From contig JAEPOJ010000015.1 in NCBI GenBank assembly GCA_017642965.1, positions 1 to 64,000 on the forward strand: a stretch of DNA of 64,000 nucleotides, given 5' to 3'. Below the pieces are notes generated by a model. It was not told where the DNA came from and searched no databases. It was given only the letters and a program-made list of their open reading frames with translations. The DNA is from Phycisphaerales bacterium (GTDB lineage Bacteria > Planctomycetota > Phycisphaerae > Phycisphaerales > UBA1924). Within the stretch, counting starts at the first letter, position 1, and each line of letters opens with the position of its first letter. The position numbers were made by a program, and so were the translations under genes. Of this stretch, positions 1 through 8,787 are shown piece by piece.

Positions 1-280
1 CAAGCACGGCCTCGAGTACTACCGGAACACACCGGGCAAGGACGAAGCCGAGTTCTGGGCGCACTTCTACGAAGGGCACGCCACGCACCGCGACCCCATG
101 GATGAGCACGACTACTACACCAAGCTCGGCTACGCGCACCATGTCGAGCACTCGACCGCGAGCAGGTCGCGCGGGCGCACTGGGCTGACGCCGGGGCTGT
201 TCTCCGATGTCGCCCCTGCCGACCACGCCTCGCACGCGAGCGACCACGGGGAAGAAACATCCCACGACGATGGGCACTGA
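1..280 (+). CDS. C-terminal end of an unidentified His-rich protein (5' partial)
   Basis: The frame is open from base 2 and runs 92 codons to a TGA at 278-280; its start lies before the window. The visible part is rich in His, Glu, Asp and Tyr, with clusters such as EFWAHFYEGHATH, and it ends in an acidic His-rich tail (SHASDHGEETSHDDGH). No family is recognised. The stop overlaps the likely start of the next gene by 11 bases, so the two are probably translated from one message. The neighbour is a membrane protein and cytochrome c maturation genes follow a few kb on, so a respiratory role is possible but not shown. Confidence 0.55.
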   Translation, partial: KHGLEYYRNTPGKDEAEFWAHFYEGHATHRDPMDEHDYYTKLGYAHHVEHSTASRSRGRTGLTPGLFSDVAPADHASHASDHGEETSHDDGH

Positions 281-1154
281 TCACAGCAAACCCGCGCAGC
301 AGGCACACAGGGAACGCCGGGGCATCTGGTGGATGCTCTTCCTCCTCTCGATTGTCGCGATCATCGTGGCGGGCATCTCCCTGACCAAGCGCATCGGCGC
401 GTACTACGAGCGCGTCGATCACCCGCTCTTCGCATACAACGAGGTCGCGAGCACGGACTTCACTTTCGCAGGTCGGGACGTCTCGATCGAAGAGATCCAG
501 CGTTCGGATGATTCCCTGGCGATACGAGTCGAGTACGCCGACGAATCGCTCGAGCTCGACGTGGTCTACCCACCAAAGCACGCGCTCCCGACCCTCTTTG
601 ACCGCCAGCGAGAGTGGTTCGGGATGTACTTCTTCGCAGACCGATCAGGCATGACCCTGCAGGAGTTCGAGGAGGGCATCGCGAGCGATGAGATCCAGCT
701 CCGCCTCGCGATTGTCACCCGCACCCCGTTCGGCGTTGAGCCGGCGAAGGATCCACGCCACGAGTCGATCGGTCGAACCGAAAACGAAACGACCGGCGAG
801 GCCCGTCGGGATCTCTTCCGCTATGACTTCTACGAGTTCAAGCGCGACGGCACGATCGAGCTGGAATCCAAGCGGTTCCCCGAGTCCGGCAAGAGCTTCA
901 TGCGACGCAGGGTGAACGCCGAGCTCCGCGGCGAGCCCGAGCCCGAGCGAGCCGACGACGAGATCCGCGAATACACATGGCAGTGGGGGGCCGCGATCAA
1001 GGTGACCAACCGCCCGCCGCCCATCACGCAGGAGCGTCAGGCCCTGCTGAATGCGGGCTGGACACTCCCCGTCGCCGCGGGCGGCTTCCTGATGCTCGCG
1101 GTATCGTTCTTCTTCGCGATCGCCCCGCCACGGGTAACGGAAGAGAACGCCTGA
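270..1154 (+). CDS. Membrane-anchored protein of unknown function, two terminal TM helices
   Basis: The protein has 294 residues starting at the ATG at 270; the frame is open further upstream, but that part overlaps the preceding gene heavily and looks like shadow. A TM helix lies at about residues 19-41 (WWMLFLLSIVAIIVAGISL) and a second near the C terminus at about 266-286. The roughly 220 residues between are polar and presumably outside the membrane. The overlap with the preceding reading frame suggests coupling. It converges with the next gene with no spacing: its TGA ends at 1154 and the opposite stop begins at 1155. No domain family is recognised. Confidence 0.7.
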   Translation: MGTDHSKPAQQAHRERRGIWWMLFLLSIVAIIVAGISLTKRIGAYYERVDHPLFAYNEVASTDFTFAGRDVSIEEIQRSDDSLAIRVEYADESLELDVVYPPKHALPTLFDRQREWFGMYFFADRSGMTLQEFEEGIASDEIQLRLAIVTRTPFGVEPAKDPRHESIGRTENETTGEARRDLFRYDFYEFKRDGTIELESKRFPESGKSFMRRRVNAELRGEPEPERADDEIREYTWQWGAAIKVTNRPPPITQERQALLNAGWTLPVAAGGFLMLAVSFFFAIAPPRVTEENA

Positions 1155-3569
1155 TCAGTCGATGTAGCACCCGTCGCTGTACGCCTGCAGGAACGCGGTC
1201 ACGTCGAAGAAGTCCCAGCGCTGATCCTGATTGAGATCCGCGTACCAGGCCTGGCCGATGAAGCCCGCGATGAACCGCGAGACGTCGTGGAAGTTCAGCC
1301 GGAAGTCACGGTTGAGATCCCCCGTGCACGTCAGCACGACGCCGTACCAGCCGTCCTCCTGCTCGGTGAGGAAGCTCGATCCGGTCGGTGCATCGGGGAA
1401 AACGAACCGGTCAAAGTCACCCTCGATGCCCGCGCCCGTCATGATCTCCCAACGCATGCCCGCCTTGAGCAGGTCTGGGTTCGCAACGAGCTCGAGGGTC
1501 CCCGCCAGATGCACCGAGCTCTGCGGCTCGATCAGGATCCGGTCGTGCACGTTCGGATTGATCTCCTGCGCGATGTCCAGCACCACACGCGCCTCATCAG
1601 TCAGAACGGTTCCGTCGAGGCGCATCAGCCCCGATTCGCCGCCGACCTCCAGCGTGCCCCCGAAGTCGATCGGGCCGGTGAGTATCCCGTCGCCTGAGAC
1701 CGTCACGCCGTTCACGCTGGTTCTGCCATCGATCTCCATCGACTCCAGTCGGGCGAACTCATCGGGTTCGCTGATCAGCTCAATCACACCCGAACCGTCG
1801 ATCGCTCCGCCGCTCATGATCTCAATCGCCGAATCGTGGTCGACCCGCACCGCGCCATCGATGCGCAGGTTGCCAATAAACTCCTGGACCCGATGAAGCA
1901 GGAGTTCGCCGCTGACATGGATATCGGTGAGCGTTGTGCGGTTGAATATACTGTAAACTTCGAAAACACCGTCTTCGCCGGATGCGAGCTCGACGTTGCT
2001 CAGCGCCGCATGGTCGAGCTCAGTTCCGGATGCCGATGCGATGATCTTTCCGCCATCGCCCCCAATCGCCGCCTGCACGAACCCGGGGCCCTGCACAGTT
2101 CCACGAAGGATGATCCGACTCTCATCTCCAGTTGTCGTGATTGAGCCCCCGCCGATGACCTTGAAGTCTTCTCCGATAACAAGAGTCGTATCCGCGGCGA
2201 CCCTGAGGATCGATGAAACGAAGAGCTGCCCGTTGCCTCCAAGCGAACAGTCCTCCTCGATGAAAAGCCCGTTATTGAAGAACATGACCATGTCATGGTC
2301 TGTCTCGATGGTCCCTCCAAGCCGCAGACTCGCGCCGGTGCCCCGGTACGTGTAATCGGTGGTGAAGCGGACATCCCGCAGAAGCGAACCACTCCCGGTC
2401 AGCAGCTCGGGCGAACCGATCAGCGTGATGGTTTGTCCTTCGCAGACATCGCCGATGTAAATCTTGGAGCCGTCCGCGATGAGCTCGCCGTTCCCCTGAA
2501 GATGGCCCGTGATCACGATGCCTTCGTCCGGGATGTTTGAGACGATCCGCCCGTTGTTGATCAGTGTCGAGCCATCGGAGATCTGCACCGTCCCGCGACC
2601 CTCGAGCGTGACGCTGCTATCAAAGGTGAGCGTTGATTGCTGCGTCACGAGGATGCGGCATCCTGTGCTGAAAGGGGGATGATTGCAATCGAACCGGATG
2701 GTGCAGTCGCCCGTCAGCAGCGTGTCTTCTCCCGACGCGATGAGCATGTCACCGCCGAAGCCGGACAAGCTCGTCGTCATCTCGCCATGGTGCGTGACGG
2801 TCCCTGCCAACCAGAACTGCCGCTGGGTTTCGAGTTCGAGATCAATCGAACCGATCAGCTCAACATCACGCAGCGTCAGCGAGTCCGCTCGGCTCTGGAA
2901 CCAGCCACCGTTCTCGGCGCGCATCACCCCGCCCTCGACCACGCTCTCACCCCGGAAGATGATCGGCTGGCCGCTGGAGACCACCGTCCCGTCCCCAGAT
3001 TGAACGATCTCACCCTCGAGCCAGAGCGCCGAGGGCTGATCGGGTCGCGTGGCGATCGTGCCCAAATTGGCGATACGGGACGCATACACCCACCCAGCTC
3101 CTTCGATCGTGTGATCTGCGCCGTGCGTGAGCTCGATCCCGGAGCCGTTGAGGCGTGCATGCCCTCTCTGCTGCCCATTGAGTCGCAGCACGCCACTGCC
3201 ATTGATCTCTGCATCAAGGATCGCCTGGACCGATGCGCCGTTCTGACCGGAGCTGGGGTTGATGATGATTGTGCCGTTGTTCTCGATGCCACCAAAGAGG
3301 GTCAGGCTCGCACCGTCCGCGATCTGCAACCCCGCTTGCGGATTGGTGATCTGCAGCGAGCGACTGAGCTGCGCCTGATTGATCGTCACGTCGTACGCGG
3401 TCTCATGGAGCAGGTACACATCGTCCACGGCGCTCCCAGGCGCGATCCCGCCGCTCCAGTTCATCCCGTCTTCCCAGCTGCCCGACACTGGGGCGAGCCA
3501 CTCGACCGGCGCACCGATGCTCAGATGGGCACACACGAAGACTGGAGCGATCAGTGCAGGGTTGAACAT
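1155..3569 (-). CDS. Large secreted GC-type dockerin-anchored repeat protein
   Basis: An 804-residue secreted protein. An N-terminal hydrophobic signal (MFNPALIAPVFVCAHLSIGA) is followed by about 650 residues of repetitive beta-strand sequence rich in Gly, Asn, Thr and Leu (patterns like DGSTLINNGRI and GSGVIEL), typical of a beta-helix or autotransporter-like passenger. The last 60 residues hold two EF-hand-like segments (TGDLNRDFRLNFHDVSRF and ADLNQDQRWDFFDVTAFL) and close with SDGCYID. This matches the dockerin-like domain that NCBI calls GC-type, common in Phycisphaerae. Function is probably structural or adhesive at the cell surface; no catalytic motif is seen. Confidence 0.8.
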   Translation of the reverse strand: MFNPALIAPVFVCAHLSIGAPVEWLAPVSGSWEDGMNWSGGIAPGSAVDDVYLLHETAYDVTINQAQLSRSLQITNPQAGLQIADGASLTLFGGIENNGTIIINPSSGQNGASVQAILDAEINGSGVLRLNGQQRGHARLNGSGIELTHGADHTIEGAGWVYASRIANLGTIATRPDQPSALWLEGEIVQSGDGTVVSSGQPIIFRGESVVEGGVMRAENGGWFQSRADSLTLRDVELIGSIDLELETQRQFWLAGTVTHHGEMTTSLSGFGGDMLIASGEDTLLTGDCTIRFDCNHPPFSTGCRILVTQQSTLTFDSSVTLEGRGTVQISDGSTLINNGRIVSNIPDEGIVITGHLQGNGELIADGSKIYIGDVCEGQTITLIGSPELLTGSGSLLRDVRFTTDYTYRGTGASLRLGGTIETDHDMVMFFNNGLFIEEDCSLGGNGQLFVSSILRVAADTTLVIGEDFKVIGGGSITTTGDESRIILRGTVQGPGFVQAAIGGDGGKIIASASGTELDHAALSNVELASGEDGVFEVYSIFNRTTLTDIHVSGELLLHRVQEFIGNLRIDGAVRVDHDSAIEIMSGGAIDGSGVIELISEPDEFARLESMEIDGRTSVNGVTVSGDGILTGPIDFGGTLEVGGESGLMRLDGTVLTDEARVVLDIAQEINPNVHDRILIEPQSSVHLAGTLELVANPDLLKAGMRWEIMTGAGIEGDFDRFVFPDAPTGSSFLTEQEDGWYGVVLTCTGDLNRDFRLNFHDVSRFIAGFIGQAWYADLNQDQRWDFFDVTAFLQAYSDGCYID

Positions 3570-3714
3570 ATAAAGGGGTACTCCGGTTCAGTGCATCGTG
3601 AGGATCAAGTCTAATCGATAATCGGTGCACTGAGAACCCACACCCGGGGAGTTGGAGCCACAAAAAAAGCTGCGTGGCTGTGCACGCGGCTCTTGCTTTG
3701 AGATCCCGTACGAG

Positions 3715-4599
3715 TTATTTCGTCGGGTCAATTTTCGGACGTGAATCCACGGGCGTGCTCGTGGTGTTCGGGGTCGCGTTCTCAAGCGTTGGGCTCGAGA
3801 GCGAAGCGTTCCGCGTTGATGGGACGAGGTAGATTTCTACTCGTCGGTTCTGCGGCGTGCCCTTGCCCTTGTTGTTCATCACGATCGGACGGTGCTCGCC
3901 CCAGCCCATCACGCTCATGCGGCTCCAGTCGAGCCCCGCGCTGCCCAGCGTCTGCCGGACGGAGATGGCACGGTGCGCGGCAAGGTGCATGTTGGTGGGG
4001 TGGTTACGCCGCGTGTTCGCGCCGGGCTTCTCATCATCGGTGTGACCGACGATCTCCACGTCGTACTTGCTCGCGGCGTTGCTGCTGAGCACGTTCGCGA
4101 GCGTCTTGAGTGACTCGACCGCGGAGGACTGGACCTGGTCCGATCCAGACGCGAAGGTCAGGTCCGAGACGAACCGCAGCATGCCTCGCTCACCGTCGTA
4201 GACGATCATGTCCGGGTACTGCGAGGCCAGATCGCTCAGGGCGCGATCCGTCGCCGGGTCGAGCTGGACGATCGAGAGCGAGTTCATCCGGTCTTCGAGC
4301 GAAGCGAACGCGTTCTGCGAGGCAGCCAGCTGATCACGCAACGTGCTATTCTCGCCCCGCAGACGCCCGATGACGCTCTGCGCATCGCCGGCCGAGCCCT
4401 GGAGCTGGGAGTTGTTCGATTCGAGGGTGCCCAAACGGTTCTGCAGCTCCTGGTTCTGGCTCCGCAGCGACTGGTTCGTCTCGTAGAGTTTGTCGTATTC
4501 CTGCTGGCTCACGCAGCCCGTGCCCAGGCCCGCGACAGTCACGAGCAGGGTGGTCAGGGCGAGCGTGCGCCCGCGTGCGATGCGATGGGTGATCTTCAT
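3715..4599 (-). CDS. OmpA-family peptidoglycan-binding lipoprotein
   Basis: A 294-residue protein. The ATG at 4599 is chosen over upstream in-frame codons because an AGGAG ribosome site sits about 7 bases before it and it gives a clean lipoprotein signal ending LGTGC (Cys about 29). Residues 30-105 look coiled-coil (repeated QSLRSQNQELQ-type heptads). The C-terminal OmpA domain has the expected NxxLaxxRAxxV pattern (HLAAHRAISVRQTL), the DDEK segment and a final NRRVEIYL. Such proteins tie the outer membrane or envelope to peptidoglycan. It diverges from the amidohydrolase gene at 4764. Confidence 0.88.
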   Translation of the reverse strand: MKITHRIARGRTLALTTLLVTVAGLGTGCVSQQEYDKLYETNQSLRSQNQELQNRLGTLESNNSQLQGSAGDAQSVIGRLRGENSTLRDQLAASQNAFASLEDRMNSLSIVQLDPATDRALSDLASQYPDMIVYDGERGMLRFVSDLTFASGSDQVQSSAVESLKTLANVLSSNAASKYDVEIVGHTDDEKPGANTRRNHPTNMHLAAHRAISVRQTLGSAGLDWSRMSVMGWGEHRPIVMNNKGKGTPQNRRVEIYLVPSTRNASLSSPTLENATPNTTSTPVDSRPKIDPTK

Positions 4600-4763
4600 G
4601 ATCTGCTCCTGGTCAGTACATTGAGCGACGCAGCGACACGAACCCCGCGCGATGCGAACGCGACTCCAACATGGTATGAGACCCGAATGCCGCGTGCAGC
4701 GGTGATCGCCCAGAATCCCACTTCCCGCAGCTTCCACTCAATCGGCACATATCATCAGGAGGC

Positions 4764-6161
4764 ATGAATCCAGCCCCACGCGACGAACACGCCCCGTACG
4801 ACTCGGATGCGCTCCTGCGCGGCTTGCTGTCAGATTCCGCACAGAACACTCTCCCGCAAAGCATCGTCCGGGTCGATGCACGCGCGATCGCGGATCCTGT
4901 TCTGGGCATCATCGAGCACGCGACGCTTGTCCTTGAGCGGGCGGACGGTCTGGTTCGGGTCCGGTTCGCCGGTGAGACACCTTCTCTCCCGCAAGAACTC
5001 ACACATCAAAGAATCCCCCAGCTGACATTGCACGATCAGCTGCTGATGCCAGCTCTCTGCAACGCCCACACACACCTGGACCTGACCCACATCGGCCCGC
5101 AGCCACACGTCCCAGGCGACGGATTTGTCCGCTGGGTCGATATGATCCGCGCGAACAGAGCCATAGAGGACGCTCAGATCGGAGAGTGCGTCCGCCAGGG
5201 GATCGAGCGGTCTCTGGCCGGAGGGGTGATCGCGGTCGGCGATATCGCCGGCGCACCCGCTGGTCGCCTCAGCGGGGCACCGATCCGCACCCTCGCTCGT
5301 TCTCCCCTGATCGGGGTGTCCTACCTCGAGTTTTTCGGGATCGGCGCCTCTGCCCCGGGTGCGATCAGGCGCGTCGAGGCGTTTCTCCGTGAACAGTACC
5401 CTGATCTGAGCACCGCATTGCAGGGCTCCGGCGTGCGGCTCGGGCTCCAGCCCCACGCGACGAACACCATCGATCTCAGCGTCTACACATGGGTGGCTCA
5501 GGCGGCGGCTGAGCTCGGCCTGCCCACCTGCACGCACCTCGCCGAGACACCGGAGGAACGCCAGTTCGTCGAACAAGGCACAGGGCCTCAGCGAGAAATG
5601 CTCGAACGCTTCGGTGTTTGGGAAGACTCCATCCTTCACATGCTCGGCAAGGGCAAACACCCGATCGAGCACCTCCGACCGGCGCTGCAGATCGCTCCAA
5701 TGCTGGTCGCCCATGTGAACGACGCAACGGACGAGGGTATCGAACTACTTGCTGAGACGCACACGAGCGTGGCGTACTGCCCACGGGCATCGAGGTACTT
5801 CCAAGCCGCGAATCACTTCGGACCACATCGTTACCAGGACATGCTGGACGCCGGCATCAATGTCTGCCTCGGTACAGATTCCATCGTGAATCTGGACACC
5901 CCGCATCGGATGAGCACGCTGGACGAAATGCGTTTGCTGTGGCACGAGAATAGACCAGGTCCAAAGCAACTCCTCGCGATGGGCACGATCAATGGAGCCA
6001 AGGCAATCGGTCTCGACCAAGATCGTTTCAGGTTGAACGCAGACGCGACCCCGGCCGGCGTCATCGCTGTCGAGGTGAGCGACGGGTGCCCAGACGGCCG
6101 TGTCTGGGCCGATGTGATGGGATCGAAATCTGCCCCAACTTGGGTCTATCGGGGCGTGTAA
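4764..6161 (+). CDS. Amidohydrolase of the Atz/Trz deaminase superfamily (possible aminodeoxyfutalosine deaminase)
   Basis: A 465-residue metal-dependent hydrolase. The metal-site motif NAHTHLDL (about residues 98-105) is followed by a second His in CTHLAETPEE, a third in MLVAHVND and the catalytic Asp in LGTDSIVNLDTP. This order is that of the cytosine deaminase-like amidohydrolases that strip amino or chloro groups from purine or triazine rings. In planctomycetes a member acts in the futalosine menaquinone route; a UbiE/MenG-type gene lies at 61884, but substrate cannot be told from sequence. The AGGAGG before the ATG is only one base away, so initiation may be unusual; no later in-frame ATG fits. 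Confidence 0.8.
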   Translation: MNPAPRDEHAPYDSDALLRGLLSDSAQNTLPQSIVRVDARAIADPVLGIIEHATLVLERADGLVRVRFAGETPSLPQELTHQRIPQLTLHDQLLMPALCNAHTHLDLTHIGPQPHVPGDGFVRWVDMIRANRAIEDAQIGECVRQGIERSLAGGVIAVGDIAGAPAGRLSGAPIRTLARSPLIGVSYLEFFGIGASAPGAIRRVEAFLREQYPDLSTALQGSGVRLGLQPHATNTIDLSVYTWVAQAAAELGLPTCTHLAETPEERQFVEQGTGPQREMLERFGVWEDSILHMLGKGKHPIEHLRPALQIAPMLVAHVNDATDEGIELLAETHTSVAYCPRASRYFQAANHFGPHRYQDMLDAGINVCLGTDSIVNLDTPHRMSTLDEMRLLWHENRPGPKQLLAMGTINGAKAIGLDQDRFRLNADATPAGVIAVEVSDGCPDGRVWADVMGSKSAPTWVYRGV

Positions 6162-6228
6162 CTTAGAATAATTCCGATGAGATGCGTACTATTCCTGTCA
6201 AATAGAAACCGATAGCGGGCACACATCA

Positions 6229-8787
6229 ATGAGCAAAAAGTGGCAGCGCAATAAGGCATGGGAAGATGCGAACCTGACCGGGGCTTGGACCCCGCTGCGT
6301 CTGGTGCTCCGGGCATGCAGCTCGATCCCGCTCGCGGTGGTCCTGCTCCTCTTCGTCTCGCTGTACGCCACGCTCGCGTCGGTCCCCATCGGCATGATCG
6401 CGCGGATCCCGACGCTGCTCATCGTGTGCGCCATGTATCTGGCCATGATCGGGCTGCCGATCTTGCTCGCGATCTGGTTCGTCCGCGCTTCGATGCGCGA
6501 CCGGTCGGCACCGCTGCGATTCGTCACCATGTTCCTTATGGTCCTGATCCTCGGCGTCGGCATCACCCTCATCTGGCGAGCGGGGGTCTGGCCGCACCTG
6601 AAGTATCACACGAGTGACGGATCGGGCTTCATGCTCTTCAGCGAATTCGTAGAGACCTACAAGTCGACGACCGTCCGACGCCTTCCGATTCTTGAGATGA
6701 CAGAACTTGAGTTCTACGCGTGGTGGCCGATGCGCCTCGCGCTGATTCTCTTTGTCATCAACATGATCGTCGCGACGATCCGGCGCATCGAGTTCAACTT
6801 CCGAAATCTTGGCGTGCTCAGCGTCCACACGGGCATCGTGATCATTGCGCTCGGCTCGATCTTTTATCAGCGATTCAAGCTCGAGGGCGACACGCTCCTC
6901 CCGGCGGCCACGAATCAGCAGGGTATCGCAATGCCTGGGCTCCCCGGCCCGGCACAGAGGGCTTTCTATGACCGCGAGGACGTCGCGCTGTATGTGGCCC
7001 AGGCCCGCACACCGAACGCCCAGCCGCAGTTTGAGCAGCGCCCGCTGAACGACCTGCCCCTGTACAACGCGTACGCCGTCGAAGCCGGCATGCCAGAGGG
7101 GGCAGAAACCCTCTCGGACATTCTCGGTCGAGAAATCCTCGACCCGGACCAAGGGCGTACGCTCAATCAAGTGGTCCCGTCTGGTCCCGGCTCACTCGTC
7201 GATCAGGACATCAAGTTCCGTATCGTCGGTTTTGCGCCATACGCGGAGCTCGATGACGAGTGGTACCGCGCAGACCCACCCGAGGGGACAGAGCCGAGCC
7301 CGTACCGCAGGGTCGACCTCTACTACAGCGAGGCGGAAGATCCCGGGCAGCCGATCTTCAACTTCAACTTCTTCCTCGGCGACCCCGCGAACCGGATCCG
7401 CGCCAACGAGCTGATGGCGATCGAGTACACCCGCTCGATGAGCGATCAGCGGTGGAATGATCTTCGCCAGGATTTCCGAACGGAGTTCCAGCACGGGCTG
7501 ATCATCGAGGTGCCGGGCAGCAACAGACGCGTGGCGGTGCCCGTGGGCGAGGGAACGCGTATCCCGCTGGTCAACACAGGGTGGACCGTGGTGGTCGATC
7601 AACTGGAACAGGAACCACCCTTCCCGATCATCACACCGGGGTACGAGAACGCGACGAGCTCGGTCGCGATCCTCACACTGATCAAGGCCGCCAGCGGCGA
7701 GGAACCAGAGCGGCGATTTACACGCTGGGTCTTCCACCGCTTCCCAGAGCTGAATCAGGATCTGACGCCGAACCCCGGCGGCCGTCCGGTCCGCACCGAT
7801 CCCGATCCCAGCATCCGCGTGTCGTATATCGACGCATCGAAGCTCCAGATCTATCTCGACGAGCAGGACGGCGATCAGATCCGCGCGATCGTCCGCCAGC
7901 CCACCGGTGCGCTCCGCACGGCGAACGCCCTGCAGGAGAACCGCCTCCTCGATCTCATCCCGAACCCGCAGAACGACCGCCTCGATCTGCACATGAGCGC
8001 GAGCTGGGAGCACGCGGAGAAGTTCCAGCGTGCGATCCCGACGCCGTTCAAGGATCGCGACAAGTCCATCGCGGGCTCGTACACCAAGTCACTCGTCGCC
8101 GTCGAAGTCTCGCTGGAAGCGACCGCGACGCGAGATGCATGGTCCAGGGTTGTGTGGATCCCATTCGCCCAATACGCGGCTATCCAGCAGGAGCAGCGGA
8201 CCAAGGTCACACTTCCCGACGGGCGGAACATCATGCTCGTGTTCGGACGCTACCAGCGCCCGCTGCCGGGGTTCGAGCTCGCGCTCGTCGATTTCGAGAT
8301 GATCGCCTACGACCACCGCGGTGCGCCGAGAGATTATCAATCCATCGTCCGCGTGATGCCCAACCCGTTTTACCCGGGCCCGAAGCCGGAGTTTGAGACG
8401 TTTGATCACGTCGTCAAGCTGAACAACCCGCTGCGAGCACCGTACCACTGGGACCCGGATAGGTCATGGCTCGTCAACACGCTCACCCGCCTGCGTGCTG
8501 GCATGGACCCGAACCAGTTCAAGCTGTCACAATCCGGCTGGGACCGCTCCGGGTGGGAGCAGACGCAGCAAATGGTGGACCAAGGCATGCTCGACGCACC
8601 ACGGGCAAGCTTCACGATTCTCGGCGTGGGCAACAACCCGGGGATCCATATTATCGCTTTCGGGTCCGTGCTGATGTCCCTCGGCATCCCGTGGGCATTC
8701 TACCTCAAACCCTACCTCGTCCGGCGTGAGAAACGCCGCCTCGCGGAGTTGCATAAGAAGCCCAAGCTCAAGGAGGCCGAAGCATGA
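6229..8787 (+). CDS. resB: Cytochrome c biogenesis protein ResB/CcsB
   Basis: An 852-residue membrane protein. Three TM helices cluster at about residues 24-50, 57-85 and 97-120, a fourth lies at about 165-220 (LALILFVINMIVATI then VHTGIVIIALGSIFY), and a last one near the C terminus (IIAFGSVLMSLGIPWAFYLKP). The large soluble region of about 580 residues between the last two is the extracytoplasmic ResB domain, longer than in most bacteria. ResB works with CcsA to move and attach heme to apocytochrome c in system II. Its stop overlaps the ccsA start by four bases (ATGA at 8784-8787), so both are translated together. Confidence 0.87.
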   Translation: MSKKWQRNKAWEDANLTGAWTPLRLVLRACSSIPLAVVLLLFVSLYATLASVPIGMIARIPTLLIVCAMYLAMIGLPILLAIWFVRASMRDRSAPLRFVTMFLMVLILGVGITLIWRAGVWPHLKYHTSDGSGFMLFSEFVETYKSTTVRRLPILEMTELEFYAWWPMRLALILFVINMIVATIRRIEFNFRNLGVLSVHTGIVIIALGSIFYQRFKLEGDTLLPAATNQQGIAMPGLPGPAQRAFYDREDVALYVAQARTPNAQPQFEQRPLNDLPLYNAYAVEAGMPEGAETLSDILGREILDPDQGRTLNQVVPSGPGSLVDQDIKFRIVGFAPYAELDDEWYRADPPEGTEPSPYRRVDLYYSEAEDPGQPIFNFNFFLGDPANRIRANELMAIEYTRSMSDQRWNDLRQDFRTEFQHGLIIEVPGSNRRVAVPVGEGTRIPLVNTGWTVVVDQLEQEPPFPIITPGYENATSSVAILTLIKAASGEEPERRFTRWVFHRFPELNQDLTPNPGGRPVRTDPDPSIRVSYIDASKLQIYLDEQDGDQIRAIVRQPTGALRTANALQENRLLDLIPNPQNDRLDLHMSASWEHAEKFQRAIPTPFKDRDKSIAGSYTKSLVAVEVSLEATATRDAWSRVVWIPFAQYAAIQQEQRTKVTLPDGRNIMLVFGRYQRPLPGFELALVDFEMIAYDHRGAPRDYQSIVRVMPNPFYPGPKPEFETFDHVVKLNNPLRAPYHWDPDRSWLVNTLTRLRAGMDPNQFKLSQSGWDRSGWEQTQQMVDQGMLDAPRASFTILGVGNNPGIHIIAFGSVLMSLGIPWAFYLKPYLVRREKRRLAELHKKPKLKEAEA